From Anaerostipes sp. (GTDB taxonomy: Bacteria > Bacillota > Clostridia > Lachnospirales > Lachnospiraceae): a stretch of DNA of 64,000 nucleotides. The notes under the pieces are model-generated. The model did not search any database and had not been told where the DNA came from. It worked only from the letters and a program-made list of their open reading frames with translations. The translations under genes and the position numbers were made by a program. The DNA lies in the NCBI GenBank assembly GCA_028704435.1, contig JAQWFL010000013.1, forward strand, positions 1 through 64,000, written 5' to 3'. This document shows, piece after piece, positions 53,153-61,980 of the stretch. Numbering within the stretch: the first letter of the stretch is position 1; each line of letters opens with the position of its first letter.

Positions 53153-54046
53153 ATGAACTTAAATCATTTACAATATTTTAGAGTACTCGCAAAAGAAGAA
53201 CATTTTACAAGAGCAGCAGATATGCTCTCGATTACCCAGCCAAGTTTAAGCCATGCTATTTCCAATTTAGAAAAAGAACTAGGGGTTATGTTATTTGAAA
53301 AGATTGGGAGAAATGCAAAATTAACCAAATGTGGAGAATTGTTTTTACGTTATGTAGAGCAGTCTTTGGAGATGCTTGAAGAAGGTGAAAAAGTAATTAG
53401 TGAGGTGTCAGGTCTTTCTGGGGGGTATCTGGATATTGGGTATATTTATACTCTTGGAAGTCACTTTATACCAAAAAATTTAAAGGGATATTTAGATGAA
53501 AGAGAAAATAAACATATTCATTTTTCCTTCGGACAGGGAACGACCACCGATATTTTAGAAGAACTTAAAAAAGGCAAATATAGAATTGCATTTACTTCTT
53601 ATCAAAAAAATGAACCAGATCTTGCATTTTATCCAGTTGCAGAAGAGGAATTGGTTATTATTACACCGAGAAATCACGAATTGAGTCATAAAAAAGAGGT
53701 AGATTTAGTTAATGTAGTTCAGTATCCGTTTGTTGCTTATAGTAAGAGCAGTGGACTTCGACCAATTATTGAAGGCTTGTTCCGCAAAATCAGAAAACAG
53801 CCAGATATAGTATATGAAGGAATTGAAGATTCTTCTGTAGCAGGATTAGTAGCTTCAGGATTCGGAATTGCTATTGTCCCCAACTTACCATTGCTTAAAA
53901 CAATGGAAGTTGATATTTTAAAGATTAGTTCACCAGAGATTGAGCGTTACATCTATATGGTAACACACAAAAAAAAGAAATTAACATTAATTGAAGAAGA
54001 TTTTATTGAGTACATAAAAGAGAATAATCTTATTCAAAATAGATAG
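53153..54046 (+). CDS. LysR-family transcriptional regulator
   Basis: The 297-residue protein has an N-terminal winged helix (about 1-60, MNLNHLQYFRVLAKEEHFTRAADMLSITQPSLSHAISNLEKELG) and a LysR substrate-binding domain (LDIGYIYTLGSHF, AGLVASGFGIAIVPNLPLL). The co-inducer is not evident. The ATG at 53153 follows CGAAGGAG; an upstream in-frame start lies before the SD. It may control the divergent reductase gene across the 68-residue gene, or itself. Confidence 0.93.
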   Translation: MNLNHLQYFRVLAKEEHFTRAADMLSITQPSLSHAISNLEKELGVMLFEKIGRNAKLTKCGELFLRYVEQSLEMLEEGEKVISEVSGLSGGYLDIGYIYTLGSHFIPKNLKGYLDERENKHIHFSFGQGTTTDILEELKKGKYRIAFTSYQKNEPDLAFYPVAEEELVIITPRNHELSHKKEVDLVNVVQYPFVAYSKSSGLRPIIEGLFRKIRKQPDIVYEGIEDSSVAGLVASGFGIAIVPNLPLLKTMEVDILKISSPEIERYIYMVTHKKKKLTLIEEDFIEYIKENNLIQNR

Positions 54047-54089
54047 AACAATACTAGGAAAACCATAGAGAGTTTCAATAGAAATTAAA

Positions 54090-54118
54090 TTGCGGACGAC
54101 AAATATCTATGATATACT
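54090..54118 (+). promoter_or_regulatory. Promoter of the chorismate mutase-shikimate kinase gene
   Basis: TTGCGG, 17 bases, TATACT preceded by TGA (extended -10). Confidence 0.55.
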
Positions 54119-54162
54119 TAAACCACTTTAGCGATTTAAATGAATGAAACAAAGGAAGGTAT

Positions 54163-54945
54163 ATGAGCATGAGTAAGTTAGACGAGATAAGAGAACAGCT
54201 AGATGCCTGTGACAAGCAGATTGTAACAGTACTAGAAAAAAGAATGGATATTATTAAAGAGATTATGGAATATAAAAAGGAGAATGGACTTCCAATTCTT
54301 CAGCCAGAGCAGGAAAAGCATCAAAGAAAGATGCTAAAGGTACATGTCTCTGAGAATGAATACAAGGATGAGATTTTAGATATTTTTAAATATATTGTTG
54401 AGAATAGTAAGAAGATTCAGGCAAGAACCTTGTTTGATCATAATATTTTGTTAATTGGGTTTATGGGAGTTGGTAAGAGTACAGTATCTAGTTACCTAAG
54501 TAAAATCCTCGCACTTAATGAAGTTGAGATGGATCAGGTAATTGTGGACAAAGAAGGTATGAGTATTAATAAGATTTTTGAAGAATATGGTGAAGAATAT
54601 TTCAGAAACTGTGAAACTAATTTGTTGATTGAATTACAAAAAAAGAAAAATCAGATTATTTCTTGTGGAGGAGGCGTTGCCATGAGAGATGAGAATGTAA
54701 AAGAGATGAAGAAGAATGGACAAGTTGTTTTGTTGACAGGAAAACCTGAAACTATTCTAGAACGTGTCAAAGATAGTGATGACAGACCACTTCTTCGTGG
54801 AAATAAAAACGTAGAGTTTATTGGAGATTTGTTAGATCAAAGACGTCCAAAGTATACAGCAGCAGCTGATATCACAGTAAGCACAGATGGAAAATCAGTA
54901 GAAGAAATTGCAGAAGAGATTGTATATAAATTATCACATGAATAA
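54163..54945 (+). CDS. Bifunctional chorismate mutase / shikimate kinase
   Basis: Two aromatic-pathway enzymes are fused. Residues 1-85 are an AroQ-type chorismate mutase (SKLDEIREQLDACDKQIVTVLEKRM), converting chorismate to prephenate. Residues about 92-260 are shikimate kinase with P-loop GFMGVGKST (99-107), SCGGGVAM and RPLLRG, phosphorylating shikimate. The two steps are non-adjacent, so the fusion is for coordination rather than channeling. Start ATG 54163 or 54169 is close behind AAGGAAGG. An alcohol dehydrogenase gene follows after 20 bases; no other aro genes are nearby. Confidence 0.92.
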   Translation: MSMSKLDEIREQLDACDKQIVTVLEKRMDIIKEIMEYKKENGLPILQPEQEKHQRKMLKVHVSENEYKDEILDIFKYIVENSKKIQARTLFDHNILLIGFMGVGKSTVSSYLSKILALNEVEMDQVIVDKEGMSINKIFEEYGEEYFRNCETNLLIELQKKKNQIISCGGGVAMRDENVKEMKKNGQVVLLTGKPETILERVKDSDDRPLLRGNKNVEFIGDLLDQRRPKYTAAADITVSTDGKSVEEIAEEIVYKLSHE

Positions 54946-54965
54946 ATCATAATAGGAGGGATTTT

Positions 54966-56150
54966 ATGCATTCATTTACACAGCACACACCAACAGAGAT
55001 TGTGTTTGGAAAGAACACAGAGAGTAAAGTTGGAGAATTGGTAAAGAAGTACGGTGGAACAAGAGTATTCGTAGTCTATGGCGGGGGAAGCGTTGAAAGA
55101 AGTGGCCTCCTTGAGCGTGTGGTTCAGAATCTAAAGAAAGAAGGACTCGAGGTAGAAACCAAAGGGGGAGTAAAACCTAATCCAAGACTTGACTTTGCAA
55201 GAGAGGCAGTAAAAAAAGCAATTGAATTTAATGCTGATTTTACATTGGCTGTTGGAGGTGGAAGTGTCATTGATACTGCGAAGGCTGTGTCCCATGGAAT
55301 TGCTAATCCCAATACAGATATTTGGGAATTTTGGTCAAGAACAACACCACTTACAAAGACATCACCGGTAGGAGTTATTCTTACTTTGGCAGCTGCTGGA
55401 AGTGAGACAAGTGACTCTGCGGTATTGACAAATACAGAGATTCAAATAAAGCGTGGATTGGGAACTGATTTTAACCGCCCAGAATTTGCAATTATGAATC
55501 CAGAATTAACTTATACTTTGCCAAAGTATCAAGTTGGATGTGGAATCGTTGATATTATGATGCATACATTGGATCGCTATTTTACCCTTACAGAAGGAAA
55601 TCTGCTAACAGATGAGATTGCAGAAGGGTTACTTCGAACAGTCATCAAATGTGGAAGAACTGCAATTAAAGATTCTCATGATTATGATGCAATGAGTGAG
55701 ATTATGTGGGCAGGAAGCCTTTCTCACAATGGACTTACTGGATTGGGAGCGGAGAAGGATTTTGCACCTCATCAATTGGGACATGAATTAAGTGCTAAGT
55801 TTGATATTGCTCATGGAGCAAGCTTATCGGCTGTATGGGGAGCGTGGGCAACTTACTGTTACCCAGTAAAAGTTAAGCGATTTGTACAATTTGCTGATAA
55901 AGTCTGGGGCGTTACAGGGGATGATCAAGAAGCAGTTGCAAAAGAAGCAATTGCAAAGACTGTTGACTACTTTAAATCTTTGGATATGCCAACTTGTTTT
56001 TCGGAAGCAGAGGAAGTTGGACTAAAAAGCGATGATGAATTAAAGCAGATGGCAGATGGATGTTCTTATGGGGGAACACGAAGCATTGGTTCATTTAAGC
56101 CATGCGATAAGGAAGATATTTACCAGATTTATAAACTAGCAAACAAATAA
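54966..56150 (+). CDS. Iron-containing alcohol dehydrogenase (butanol dehydrogenase-like)
   Basis: The 394-residue group III alcohol dehydrogenase has the NAD(P) region LAVGGGSVIDTAKAVSHG and metal histidines in FAPHQLGHELSAKFDIAHGASLSAVWGAW. It begins FTQHTPTEIVFGKNTE, the BdhA/YqhD subgroup, which usually prefers NADPH and reduces aldehydes such as butyraldehyde. The physiological substrate is unknown. The SD TAGGAGGG is good. It may be cotranscribed with the fused aro gene upstream. Confidence 0.94.
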   Translation: MHSFTQHTPTEIVFGKNTESKVGELVKKYGGTRVFVVYGGGSVERSGLLERVVQNLKKEGLEVETKGGVKPNPRLDFAREAVKKAIEFNADFTLAVGGGSVIDTAKAVSHGIANPNTDIWEFWSRTTPLTKTSPVGVILTLAAAGSETSDSAVLTNTEIQIKRGLGTDFNRPEFAIMNPELTYTLPKYQVGCGIVDIMMHTLDRYFTLTEGNLLTDEIAEGLLRTVIKCGRTAIKDSHDYDAMSEIMWAGSLSHNGLTGLGAEKDFAPHQLGHELSAKFDIAHGASLSAVWGAWATYCYPVKVKRFVQFADKVWGVTGDDQEAVAKEAIAKTVDYFKSLDMPTCFSEAEEVGLKSDDELKQMADGCSYGGTRSIGSFKPCDKEDIYQIYKLANK

Positions 56151-56153
56151 AGG

Positions 56154-56182
56154 TTGCCAAGTTTATACATTTATTATAAAAT
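56154..56182 (+). promoter_or_regulatory. efp promoter
   Basis: TTGCCA, 17 bases, TAAAAT, ending 31 bases before the efp start. Confidence 0.5.
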
Positions 56183-56213
56183 AAACTGAGATAATATTTA
56201 AGGAGGAAAGATT

Positions 56214-56771
56214 ATGGTATCCGCAGGAGATTTTAAGAATGGGTTAACCATTGAGTTTGAAGGTAATATTTATCAAATTATTGACTTTCAACATGTAAAA
56301 CCAGGAAAAGGTGCAGCCTTTGTACGTACAAAGTTAAAGAATATTAAGAGTGGTGGAGTTATTGAAAAGACATTTAGACCATCTGAGAAGTGTCCAAAAG
56401 CACATATCGATCGTAAAGAGATGCAATATCTTTATAATGATGGAGATTTATATAACTTTATGGATATGGAAACATATGATCAAATCGCAATTGATGCTGA
56501 GACTGTTGGAGATGCGTTAAAGTTTGTAAAAGAGAATGAGAATGTTACAATCGTATCTCATCAAGGAAATGTATTTGCAATTGAACCACCAATTTCAGTA
56601 GAATTAGTTGTTACTGAATGCGAACCAGGTGAAAAGGGAAATACTGCCCAAGGTGCTACAAAGCCATGTGTCGTTGAAACTGGTGCTACAGTATACGTTC
56701 CATTGTTTGTAAACCAAGGAGATGTTCTTAAAATCGATACAAGAACAGGTGAGTATTCATCACGTGTATAA
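56214..56771 (+). CDS. efp: Elongation factor P
   Basis: EF-P relieves ribosome stalling at polyproline. The 185-residue protein has three beta-barrel domains, with the modified-loop region [16 protein letters not shown] carrying K32, and the C-terminal [17 protein letters not shown]. Lysine at 32 is as in most bacteria; the modification enzyme is not in the window. The SD TAAGGAGGAAAG is excellent. Confidence 0.98.
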   Translation: MVSAGDFKNGLTIEFEGNIYQIIDFQHVKPGKGAAFVRTKLKNIKSGGVIEKTFRPSEKCPKAHIDRKEMQYLYNDGDLYNFMDMETYDQIAIDAETVGDALKFVKENENVTIVSHQGNVFAIEPPISVELVVTECEPGEKGNTAQGATKPCVVETGATVYVPLFVNQGDVLKIDTRTGEYSSRV

Positions 56772-56794
56772 TTACTTGAATTAAAATTATGATT

Positions 56795-56826
56795 AAGTGC
56801 TCAGCATTCGTTGAGCGCTTTTCTAT
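56795..56826 (+). terminator. Terminator after efp
   Basis: AAGTGCTCA pairs with TGAGCGCTT (one G-U) around an 8-base loop, followed by TTCT and then TTTTT. Confidence 0.78.
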
Positions 56827-56862
56827 TTTTAATAGAGAAGAAGCAAGATACTGGAGGTAGAA

Positions 56863-57420
56863 ATGGATTTAGTTATTGGAATTTCAGGGGCCAGCGGAGT
56901 CATTTATGGGGTTCGTCTATTAGAGGTTTTAAAACAGATTGAAGATGTAAAAACCCATGTTATATTAAGTGAGTATGCATGTAAAAATCTTGCTATTGAA
57001 ACAGATTATACCATTGAACAAGTAGAGGCTTTGGCAGATGTATGGTACGATAATCATGATTTGGCAGCGTCTGTTTCAAGTGGTTCATTTCCAATAGATG
57101 GGGTTATTATTCTTCCATGTAGTATGAAAACACTTTCTAGTGTGGCAAATGGATATAGTGATTGTCTTATGGTTAGAGTATGTGATGTGGCATTGAAAGA
57201 GCAAAGGAAGTTAGTGATGTGTCCAAGAGAGACACCACTAAGTGCAATACATCTTGAGAATATGTTAAAGCTTTCAAGGCTGGGAGTATCCATGATTCCA
57301 CCAATGCCTGCATTTTATAATCATCCAAAGGATTTAGATGATATGATTCATCATCATATTATGAAGGTGTTAGATCAATTGGGATTGTCCTATGAAGGTG
57401 GAAAACGATGGAAAAAGTAA
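56863..57420 (+). CDS. ubiX: Flavin prenyltransferase UbiX
   Basis: UbiX makes prenylated FMN, the cofactor of UbiD decarboxylases. The 185-residue protein has GISGASGVIYGVRLLE (FMN binding), SSGSFPIDGVIILPCSMKTLSSVANGYSD and CPRETPLSAIHLENML with the C-terminal PPMPAFYNHPKDLDDMIHH. The SD CTGGAGG is good. An LpdD-like gene overlaps its end by 13 bases, then ubiD overlaps by 8, so the three products are made together. Confidence 0.96.
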   Translation: MDLVIGISGASGVIYGVRLLEVLKQIEDVKTHVILSEYACKNLAIETDYTIEQVEALADVWYDNHDLAASVSSGSFPIDGVIILPCSMKTLSSVANGYSDCLMVRVCDVALKEQRKLVMCPRETPLSAIHLENMLKLSRLGVSMIPPMPAFYNHPKDLDDMIHHHIMKVLDQLGLSYEGGKRWKK

Positions 57421-57767
57421 GTATAGTAAAAGAGGAAAAACAAAATATTCAGATTGAGTTTTCCCTGTTTTCTATTGGGGATGATTTTTTAGTTGTAGTA
57501 GAAGGAGGAGATGTTTCTCATATTGGAGCTGTTACACTGGGAAATCAAAAAGAGGAGATAACAAGCAAGCTAAAAGGGCACAAGGAACATATAATTACAC
57601 ATGATATATTTCATATTTTAAAAGAAGGTGTACGTGGAAATATTCTTGTGTCTGGAGGGATTCATATTGATCATATTTCAATAGAAGAGATACAATTAGT
57701 ACAAGAAATGTGTCAAGATGGGGCAAGTAAGGTAAATAAAATATTAAAGGAGATTACAAATGATTGA
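57408..57767 (+). CDS. LpdD-like protein of a UbiX-UbiD system
   Basis: The 119-residue protein lies between ubiX and ubiD with translational overlaps. Blocks FLVVVEGGDVSHIGAVTLGN, HDIFHILKEGVRGNILVSGGIHIDHISIEEIQLVQEM match what I recall of the LpdD-type small subunit or prenyl-flavin chaperone of gallate and related decarboxylases. Its probable role is cofactor delivery or stability. Function is inferred from context and family resemblance. Confidence 0.7.
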   Translation: MEKVSIVKEEKQNIQIEFSLFSIGDDFLVVVEGGDVSHIGAVTLGNQKEEITSKLKGHKEHIITHDIFHILKEGVRGNILVSGGIHIDHISIEEIQLVQEMCQDGASKVNKILKEITND

Positions 57768-59232
57768 TGATTTAAGAAGCGCAATTGATGAATTGAAAAA
57801 GCATGAAAAACAGATTGCATATACAAATACACCGGTGGATTCTCATGCGGAAATTTCGGGATTGTATCGTTATATTGGAGCCGGTGGCACTGTCATGCGT
57901 CCAACAAAAGAAGGACCAGCTTTGATTTGCAATAATGTAAAAGGATTTGAAGATAAAAGTGTATTAATTGGATTGCTATCTTCTCGTAAAAGAGTTGGAT
58001 ATTTATTAGACTGTAAGCCAGAAGAATTAGGATTTAAGTTGAAGGATGCGGCGCTGAATCCCATTATGCCAATCGTGATTCCACAAAGTGATGCTAAGTG
58101 TCAAGAGGAAGTGTATTATGCCAATGAAGAAGGATTTGATATTCGAAAAATTCTTCCGGCACCCCAGAATACGGAAGAAGATGCAGGACCATATATAACA
58201 ATGGGGATGTGTTATGCTTCAGATCCAGATACAAAAGAGGGAGATGTTACTATCCATCGTTTGTGTCTACAGTCAAAGGATGAAATGACAATGTTCTTTA
58301 CCCCTGGAGTTCGTCATTTAGATGCTTTTCGTAAAAAAGCAGAAGAGACAGGAAAGAATCTTCCAATTAGTATTAGTATTGGGGTAGATCCTGCCATTGA
58401 AATTGCATCATGTTTTGAACCACCTACAACACCTCTTGGATTTAATGAATTATCCATTGCAGGGGGACTTCGAAATACCCCAGTGGAATTGGTAAAATGC
58501 AAATCTGTTCAGGAATATTCTATTGCAAATGCTGAGTTTGTGGTAGAGGGTGAATTGGTTGCCGGAAAGAGAATCCAAGAAGATATGAATACAAAGACGG
58601 GAAAGGCTATGCCAGAATTCCCAGGTTATACAGGTGGATCTGCAGGAGAACTTCCAGTAATTAAGGTAAAAGCAGTGACTCATCGAAAGAAACCTATCAT
58701 TCAAACATGTATTGGACCAAGTGAAGAACATGTAAGTATGGCAGGGATTCCAACAGAAGCAAGTATTCTTATGATGACAGAAAAAGCTATGCCAGGACGA
58801 GTTAAGAATGTATATGCACATTCTGCTGGTGGTGGAAAATATATGGCTGTGTTACAAATAAATAAGAGTATGCCAAGTGATGAAGGAAGACAAAGACAAG
58901 CTGCATTAATTGCATTTTCAGCGTTTTCAGAATTAAAACATGTTATCTTAGTTGACGATGATGTAGATATTTTTGATACCAATGATGTACTTTGGGCGAT
59001 GAATACTAGATTTCAAGGAGACCAGGATGTGATTACGATTCCAGGTGTTCGATGTCATCCACTAGATCCAAGTCAAGGACCAGAATATAATTCAGCACTG
59101 ACAGATCGTGGAATGACATGTAAAACAATTTTTGACTGTACTGTTCCATATCATTTAAAGGATAAGTTCCAAAGATCCAAATTTAAGGAACTAAATCCTG
59201 ACAACTACAAAATCGAATACTTTAAAAGTTAG
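57760..59232 (+). CDS. ubiD: UbiD-family decarboxylase
   Basis: UbiD enzymes (de)carboxylate unsaturated or aromatic acids with prenylated FMN. The 490-residue protein has family blocks IHRLCLQSKDEMTMFFTPGVRHLD, ISIGVDPAIEIASCFEPPTTPLGFNELSIAGGLR and the C-terminal acidic region LVDDDVDIFDTNDVLWAMNTRFQGDQDV. Clostridia lack ubiquinone, so the substrate is probably a phenolic acid, e.g. hydroxybenzoate or gallate type, but it is not identifiable. An EamA exporter follows after 12 bases and may export the product. Confidence 0.93.
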   Translation: MIDDLRSAIDELKKHEKQIAYTNTPVDSHAEISGLYRYIGAGGTVMRPTKEGPALICNNVKGFEDKSVLIGLLSSRKRVGYLLDCKPEELGFKLKDAALNPIMPIVIPQSDAKCQEEVYYANEEGFDIRKILPAPQNTEEDAGPYITMGMCYASDPDTKEGDVTIHRLCLQSKDEMTMFFTPGVRHLDAFRKKAEETGKNLPISISIGVDPAIEIASCFEPPTTPLGFNELSIAGGLRNTPVELVKCKSVQEYSIANAEFVVEGELVAGKRIQEDMNTKTGKAMPEFPGYTGGSAGELPVIKVKAVTHRKKPIIQTCIGPSEEHVSMAGIPTEASILMMTEKAMPGRVKNVYAHSAGGGKYMAVLQINKSMPSDEGRQRQAALIAFSAFSELKHVILVDDDVDIFDTNDVLWAMNTRFQGDQDVITIPGVRCHPLDPSQGPEYNSALTDRGMTCKTIFDCTVPYHLKDKFQRSKFKELNPDNYKIEYFKS

Positions 59233-59244
59233 ACAGGAGATATT

Positions 59245-60114
59245 ATGACTCAAAAACAAAAAGGTGTTTTCTTCATTATCATATCAGCATTTTGTTTTGC
59301 ATGGATGAATGCCTTTGTAAAGCTATCAGGAGATTTACCATCCATTGAAAAAAGTTTCTTTCGCAATTTAGTAGCACTTATTTTTGCATTTATATTAATA
59401 TGTAAGAGTGGAGATGGATTTTCCTTTAAGAAGGAGAATCTTTCATGGTTTATTCTTCGTTCTGTGGCAGGAACACTAGGGATTTTTTGTAATTTTTATG
59501 CAGTGGATCATTTAGTATTATCAGATGCATCAACATTAAATAAATTATCACCATTCTTTGTAATTGTATTTTCATTTTTGTTACTAAAGGAACGAATTAC
59601 AATTCCCCAGGGAGTGTGTTTGATTGCAGCTTTTATTGGAAGTATGTTTATTGTAAAACCTAGCTTTGCAAATGTATCCTTTATACCAGCTTTGGTTGGA
59701 TTTATGGGCGGATTATTTGCAGGGGCAGCATATACATGTGTTCGAAAATTAGGTCTTAATGGTGAGAGAGGTACTTTTATTGTGTTCTTCTTTTCTACAT
59801 TTTCATGTATTAGCTGTATTCCATTTATAGTAGCAGACTTTCATCCTATTTCCTTGCCCCAGTTAGGTTATCTTATTATGGCCGGACTTGCAGCTTCAGG
59901 GGGACAGTTTGCAATTACCAAGGCATACACTTGTGCACCAGGAAGAGAAGTGTCTATTTATGATTATACACAGATTATATTTACAACTATGATTGGATTC
60001 TTCTTATTTGGGCAAGTTCCAGATGGATTGAGTTTTGTAGGATATATTGTTATTGTAGTGGCAGCAGTTTCTATGTTCTTGTACAACAATAGGCAAGGAG
60101 AGAAAATTGATTAA
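59245..60114 (+). CDS. DMT superfamily (EamA) transporter
   Basis: The 289-residue protein has ten transmembrane segments in two EamA repeats (about 1-140 and 150-285; KGVFFIIISAFCFAWMNAFVKLSGD, SDASTLNKLSPFFVIVFSFLLLKERI). The cargo is unknown; location after ubiD suggests an acid or decarboxylated product. The SD ACAGGAG is good. A phosphodiesterase-like gene follows after 19 bases. Confidence 0.9.
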   Translation: MTQKQKGVFFIIISAFCFAWMNAFVKLSGDLPSIEKSFFRNLVALIFAFILICKSGDGFSFKKENLSWFILRSVAGTLGIFCNFYAVDHLVLSDASTLNKLSPFFVIVFSFLLLKERITIPQGVCLIAAFIGSMFIVKPSFANVSFIPALVGFMGGLFAGAAYTCVRKLGLNGERGTFIVFFFSTFSCISCIPFIVADFHPISLPQLGYLIMAGLAASGGQFAITKAYTCAPGREVSIYDYTQIIFTTMIGFFLFGQVPDGLSFVGYIVIVVAAVSMFLYNNRQGEKID

Positions 60115-60133
60115 TTAAGAGAGGTGGAATTGC

Positions 60134-61210
60134 GTGAAATCTCAAATAAAGATATTAATAAAAGCTATATTGGGTTTGCTTATTTCCATTGTTTTGGTTG
60201 GAATTTACTTGATTTTTAGTCTTACAATCACAGAATATAAGCCAAAACAAAAGGAAAAAATAGAGATTAAAAATATATCTAGTAAATCCATAGAAAAAGG
60301 ACAGAAAATCTCTCTTCTTACGTGGAATGTTGGATATGGAGCATTAGGAGATTATGCGGATTTTTTTATGGATGGTGGAACAAAGGTCACAACCTCAACA
60401 GAATCTCAAGTAAAACAAAATATAAAGAAAATTACGTCTGATATTGGAAAAATGAATCCTGATATTATGTTTTTGCAAGAAGTTGATGTAAAATCAAAGC
60501 GATCCTACGGTATAGATGAAAGAGCTTTTTTAAGCAGTAGATTACCTCAGATGGAACATACATTTGCCTATAATTTTAAAACCATGTATGTACCATATCC
60601 AGTGCCAGCTATTGGACAAGTTGGTAGTGGAATTCTCACCTTTAGCAAGTACCACACTACATCATCAACGAGAATGAAGCTCCCATGTCCATTTACTTAT
60701 CCTACAAGAATTGCCAATTTAAAACGATGTCTTATGGTAAATCGAATGAAAATAAAAGGAAGTAATAAAGAACTTGTTCTAGTAAATTTGCATTTGGAAG
60801 CATACGATTCTGGGGAGGGAAAAGCAGTGCAGACAAAAATGCTAAAACATATTTTAGAAAAAGAGGAGTCTGCAGGAAACTATGTGATTGCAGGTGGGGA
60901 TTTTAATCAAACATTTTCCAATGTGGATCATAGCGCCTATCCAGTGATTTCAAAGCATATGTGGAAAGCAGGTGAAATAGAGACAGCAGATTTTAGTGAT
61001 GCTTTAAGCTTTTATATGGATACCAAAGTACCTTCCTGTCGTTCCCTTGATCGACCCCTTCCGAAAAATGAGACAAGTAAGTTCCAATATTATATGATAG
61101 ATGGATTTATAGTATCTTCAAATTTAAAGGTGAATAAAGTAGAAACAAAGGACTTTCAATTTAAGAATTCGGACCACAATCCGGTTTATATGGAAGTAAC
61201 ATTACATTAA
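60134..61210 (+). CDS. Exported endonuclease/exonuclease/phosphatase family protein
   Basis: The 358-residue protein has one N-terminal membrane segment (about 9-33) and an EEP domain: LLTWNVGYG (Asn), MFLQEVDVKS (Glu), NLHLEAYDSGEGKAVQT (His), GGDFNQTF (Asp/Asn) and SDHNPVYME (Asp/His). These residues coordinate metal. It could be a nuclease, phosphodiesterase or phosphatase at the outer membrane face. It starts with GTG behind GAGAGGTGG. It may be the last gene of the ubiX operon, before a terminator. Confidence 0.88.
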   Translation: MKSQIKILIKAILGLLISIVLVGIYLIFSLTITEYKPKQKEKIEIKNISSKSIEKGQKISLLTWNVGYGALGDYADFFMDGGTKVTTSTESQVKQNIKKITSDIGKMNPDIMFLQEVDVKSKRSYGIDERAFLSSRLPQMEHTFAYNFKTMYVPYPVPAIGQVGSGILTFSKYHTTSSTRMKLPCPFTYPTRIANLKRCLMVNRMKIKGSNKELVLVNLHLEAYDSGEGKAVQTKMLKHILEKEESAGNYVIAGGDFNQTFSNVDHSAYPVISKHMWKAGEIETADFSDALSFYMDTKVPSCRSLDRPLPKNETSKFQYYMIDGFIVSSNLKVNKVETKDFQFKNSDHNPVYMEVTLH

Positions 61211-61242
61211 GAAAATAAATGCAAATATTGACAAAAATAAAG

Positions 61243-61299
61243 AAAGATGGGATAATAAGGGTATCTAGTAAAATACAATTCTATGATCTCATCTTTTTT
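61243..61299 (+). terminator. Long-loop terminator after the EEP gene
   Basis: AAAGATGGGAT (61243-61253) and ATCTCATCTTT (61286-61296) pair with one G-U, followed by a T run. The 32-base loop is unusually long. TTGACA-17-GATAAT (61228-61256) overlaps its 5' side, so a promoter may lie there. Confidence 0.6.
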
Positions 61300-61326
61300 C
61301 ATATCTAAGTATTTAAAATTCTAAGA

Positions 61327-61378
61327 AAATTTCTTCCTTCAGAATATCAGTCAGTGATATAGTTAGGAGGAAATTTTT
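61327..61378 (+). other. Nested hairpin in the 324-base gap
   Basis: AAATTTCTTCCT (61327-61338) pairs with AGGAGGAAATTT (61365-61376, one G-U). Inside, ATATCA (61344) pairs with TGATAT (61355). The outer arm runs into TTTTTT, so it may be a terminator, but no gene end precedes it. See the finding for this gap. Confidence 0.5.
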
Positions 61379-61409
61379 TCGTATAAATGGGTACATGAAA
61401 GGAATATAA

Positions 61410-61458
61410 CAAATCTTTCATCTTAGGATTGAAAGATTTGTATCGAATACATTATAAT
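61410..61458 (+). promoter_or_regulatory. Promoter of the C_GCAxxG_C_C gene overlapping a palindrome
   Basis: CAAATCTTTCA (61410-61420) and TGAAAGATTTG (61430-61440) are exact complements. TTGAAA (61429-61434) within the right arm, 18 bases and TATAAT (61453-61458) form a promoter. The repeat overlaps the -35, as an operator would. Confidence 0.55.
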
Positions 61459-61534
61459 GTTAATAAATAATAGTTTTTGTTATAAAGTCTATTGATGCAT
61501 TTTACATAACCAACGGGTAGAAAAAGGAGAAGAT

Positions 61535-61942
61535 ATGACACATTTAGAAGAAGTAAAAGAAATAAGAAGTGAAAAAGATGGAGTTCATTATAATTGTGCC
61601 CAGGCGATTTTAATGACATATGCTGATGAGCTTGGAATGACAAAAGAAAAGGCAAAAGATCTTGGGAATTTCTTTGGGAGAGGAATGCTTCATGGGTCTT
61701 CTTGTGGAGCTTTAAGTGCAGTCTTTATGATTCTTGGAATACAGGGATATGACAAACCAGAAGCAGCAAAAATTCTTACGGAATTTAAAAAGAAGCATAG
61801 TTCCACCGAATGTATTGACTTGATTCAAGAAGCTAAAAGACTTGGAATTGTAAAACGAGAACATTGTGATCAGTTGATTTTTGAGATGACAGAGGTAGTT
61901 GATCAGGTGTTAAAAAAACAAAAAGAAGAGAATGAAGAATAA
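61535..61942 (+). CDS. C_GCAxxG_C_C family redox protein
   Basis: The 135-residue protein has the cysteine pattern of the C_GCAxxG_C_C family: NCAQAILMTYADELG, GSSCGALSAVFMILG, TECIDLI and EHCDQLI. The family is proposed to bind a metal or act as redox-active membrane-associated protein; its function is not proven. Typical members have GGL-type Gly before the middle Cys; this one has SS. The SD AAAAAGGAG is good. A NERD-HRDC protein gene follows 38 bases later, perhaps cotranscribed. Confidence 0.85.
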   Translation: MTHLEEVKEIRSEKDGVHYNCAQAILMTYADELGMTKEKAKDLGNFFGRGMLHGSSCGALSAVFMILGIQGYDKPEAAKILTEFKKKHSSTECIDLIQEAKRLGIVKREHCDQLIFEMTEVVDQVLKKQKEENEE

Positions 61943-61980
61943 CTTAGTAAGGAAAGATAAGATGTATAAAGGGAGAGAAT

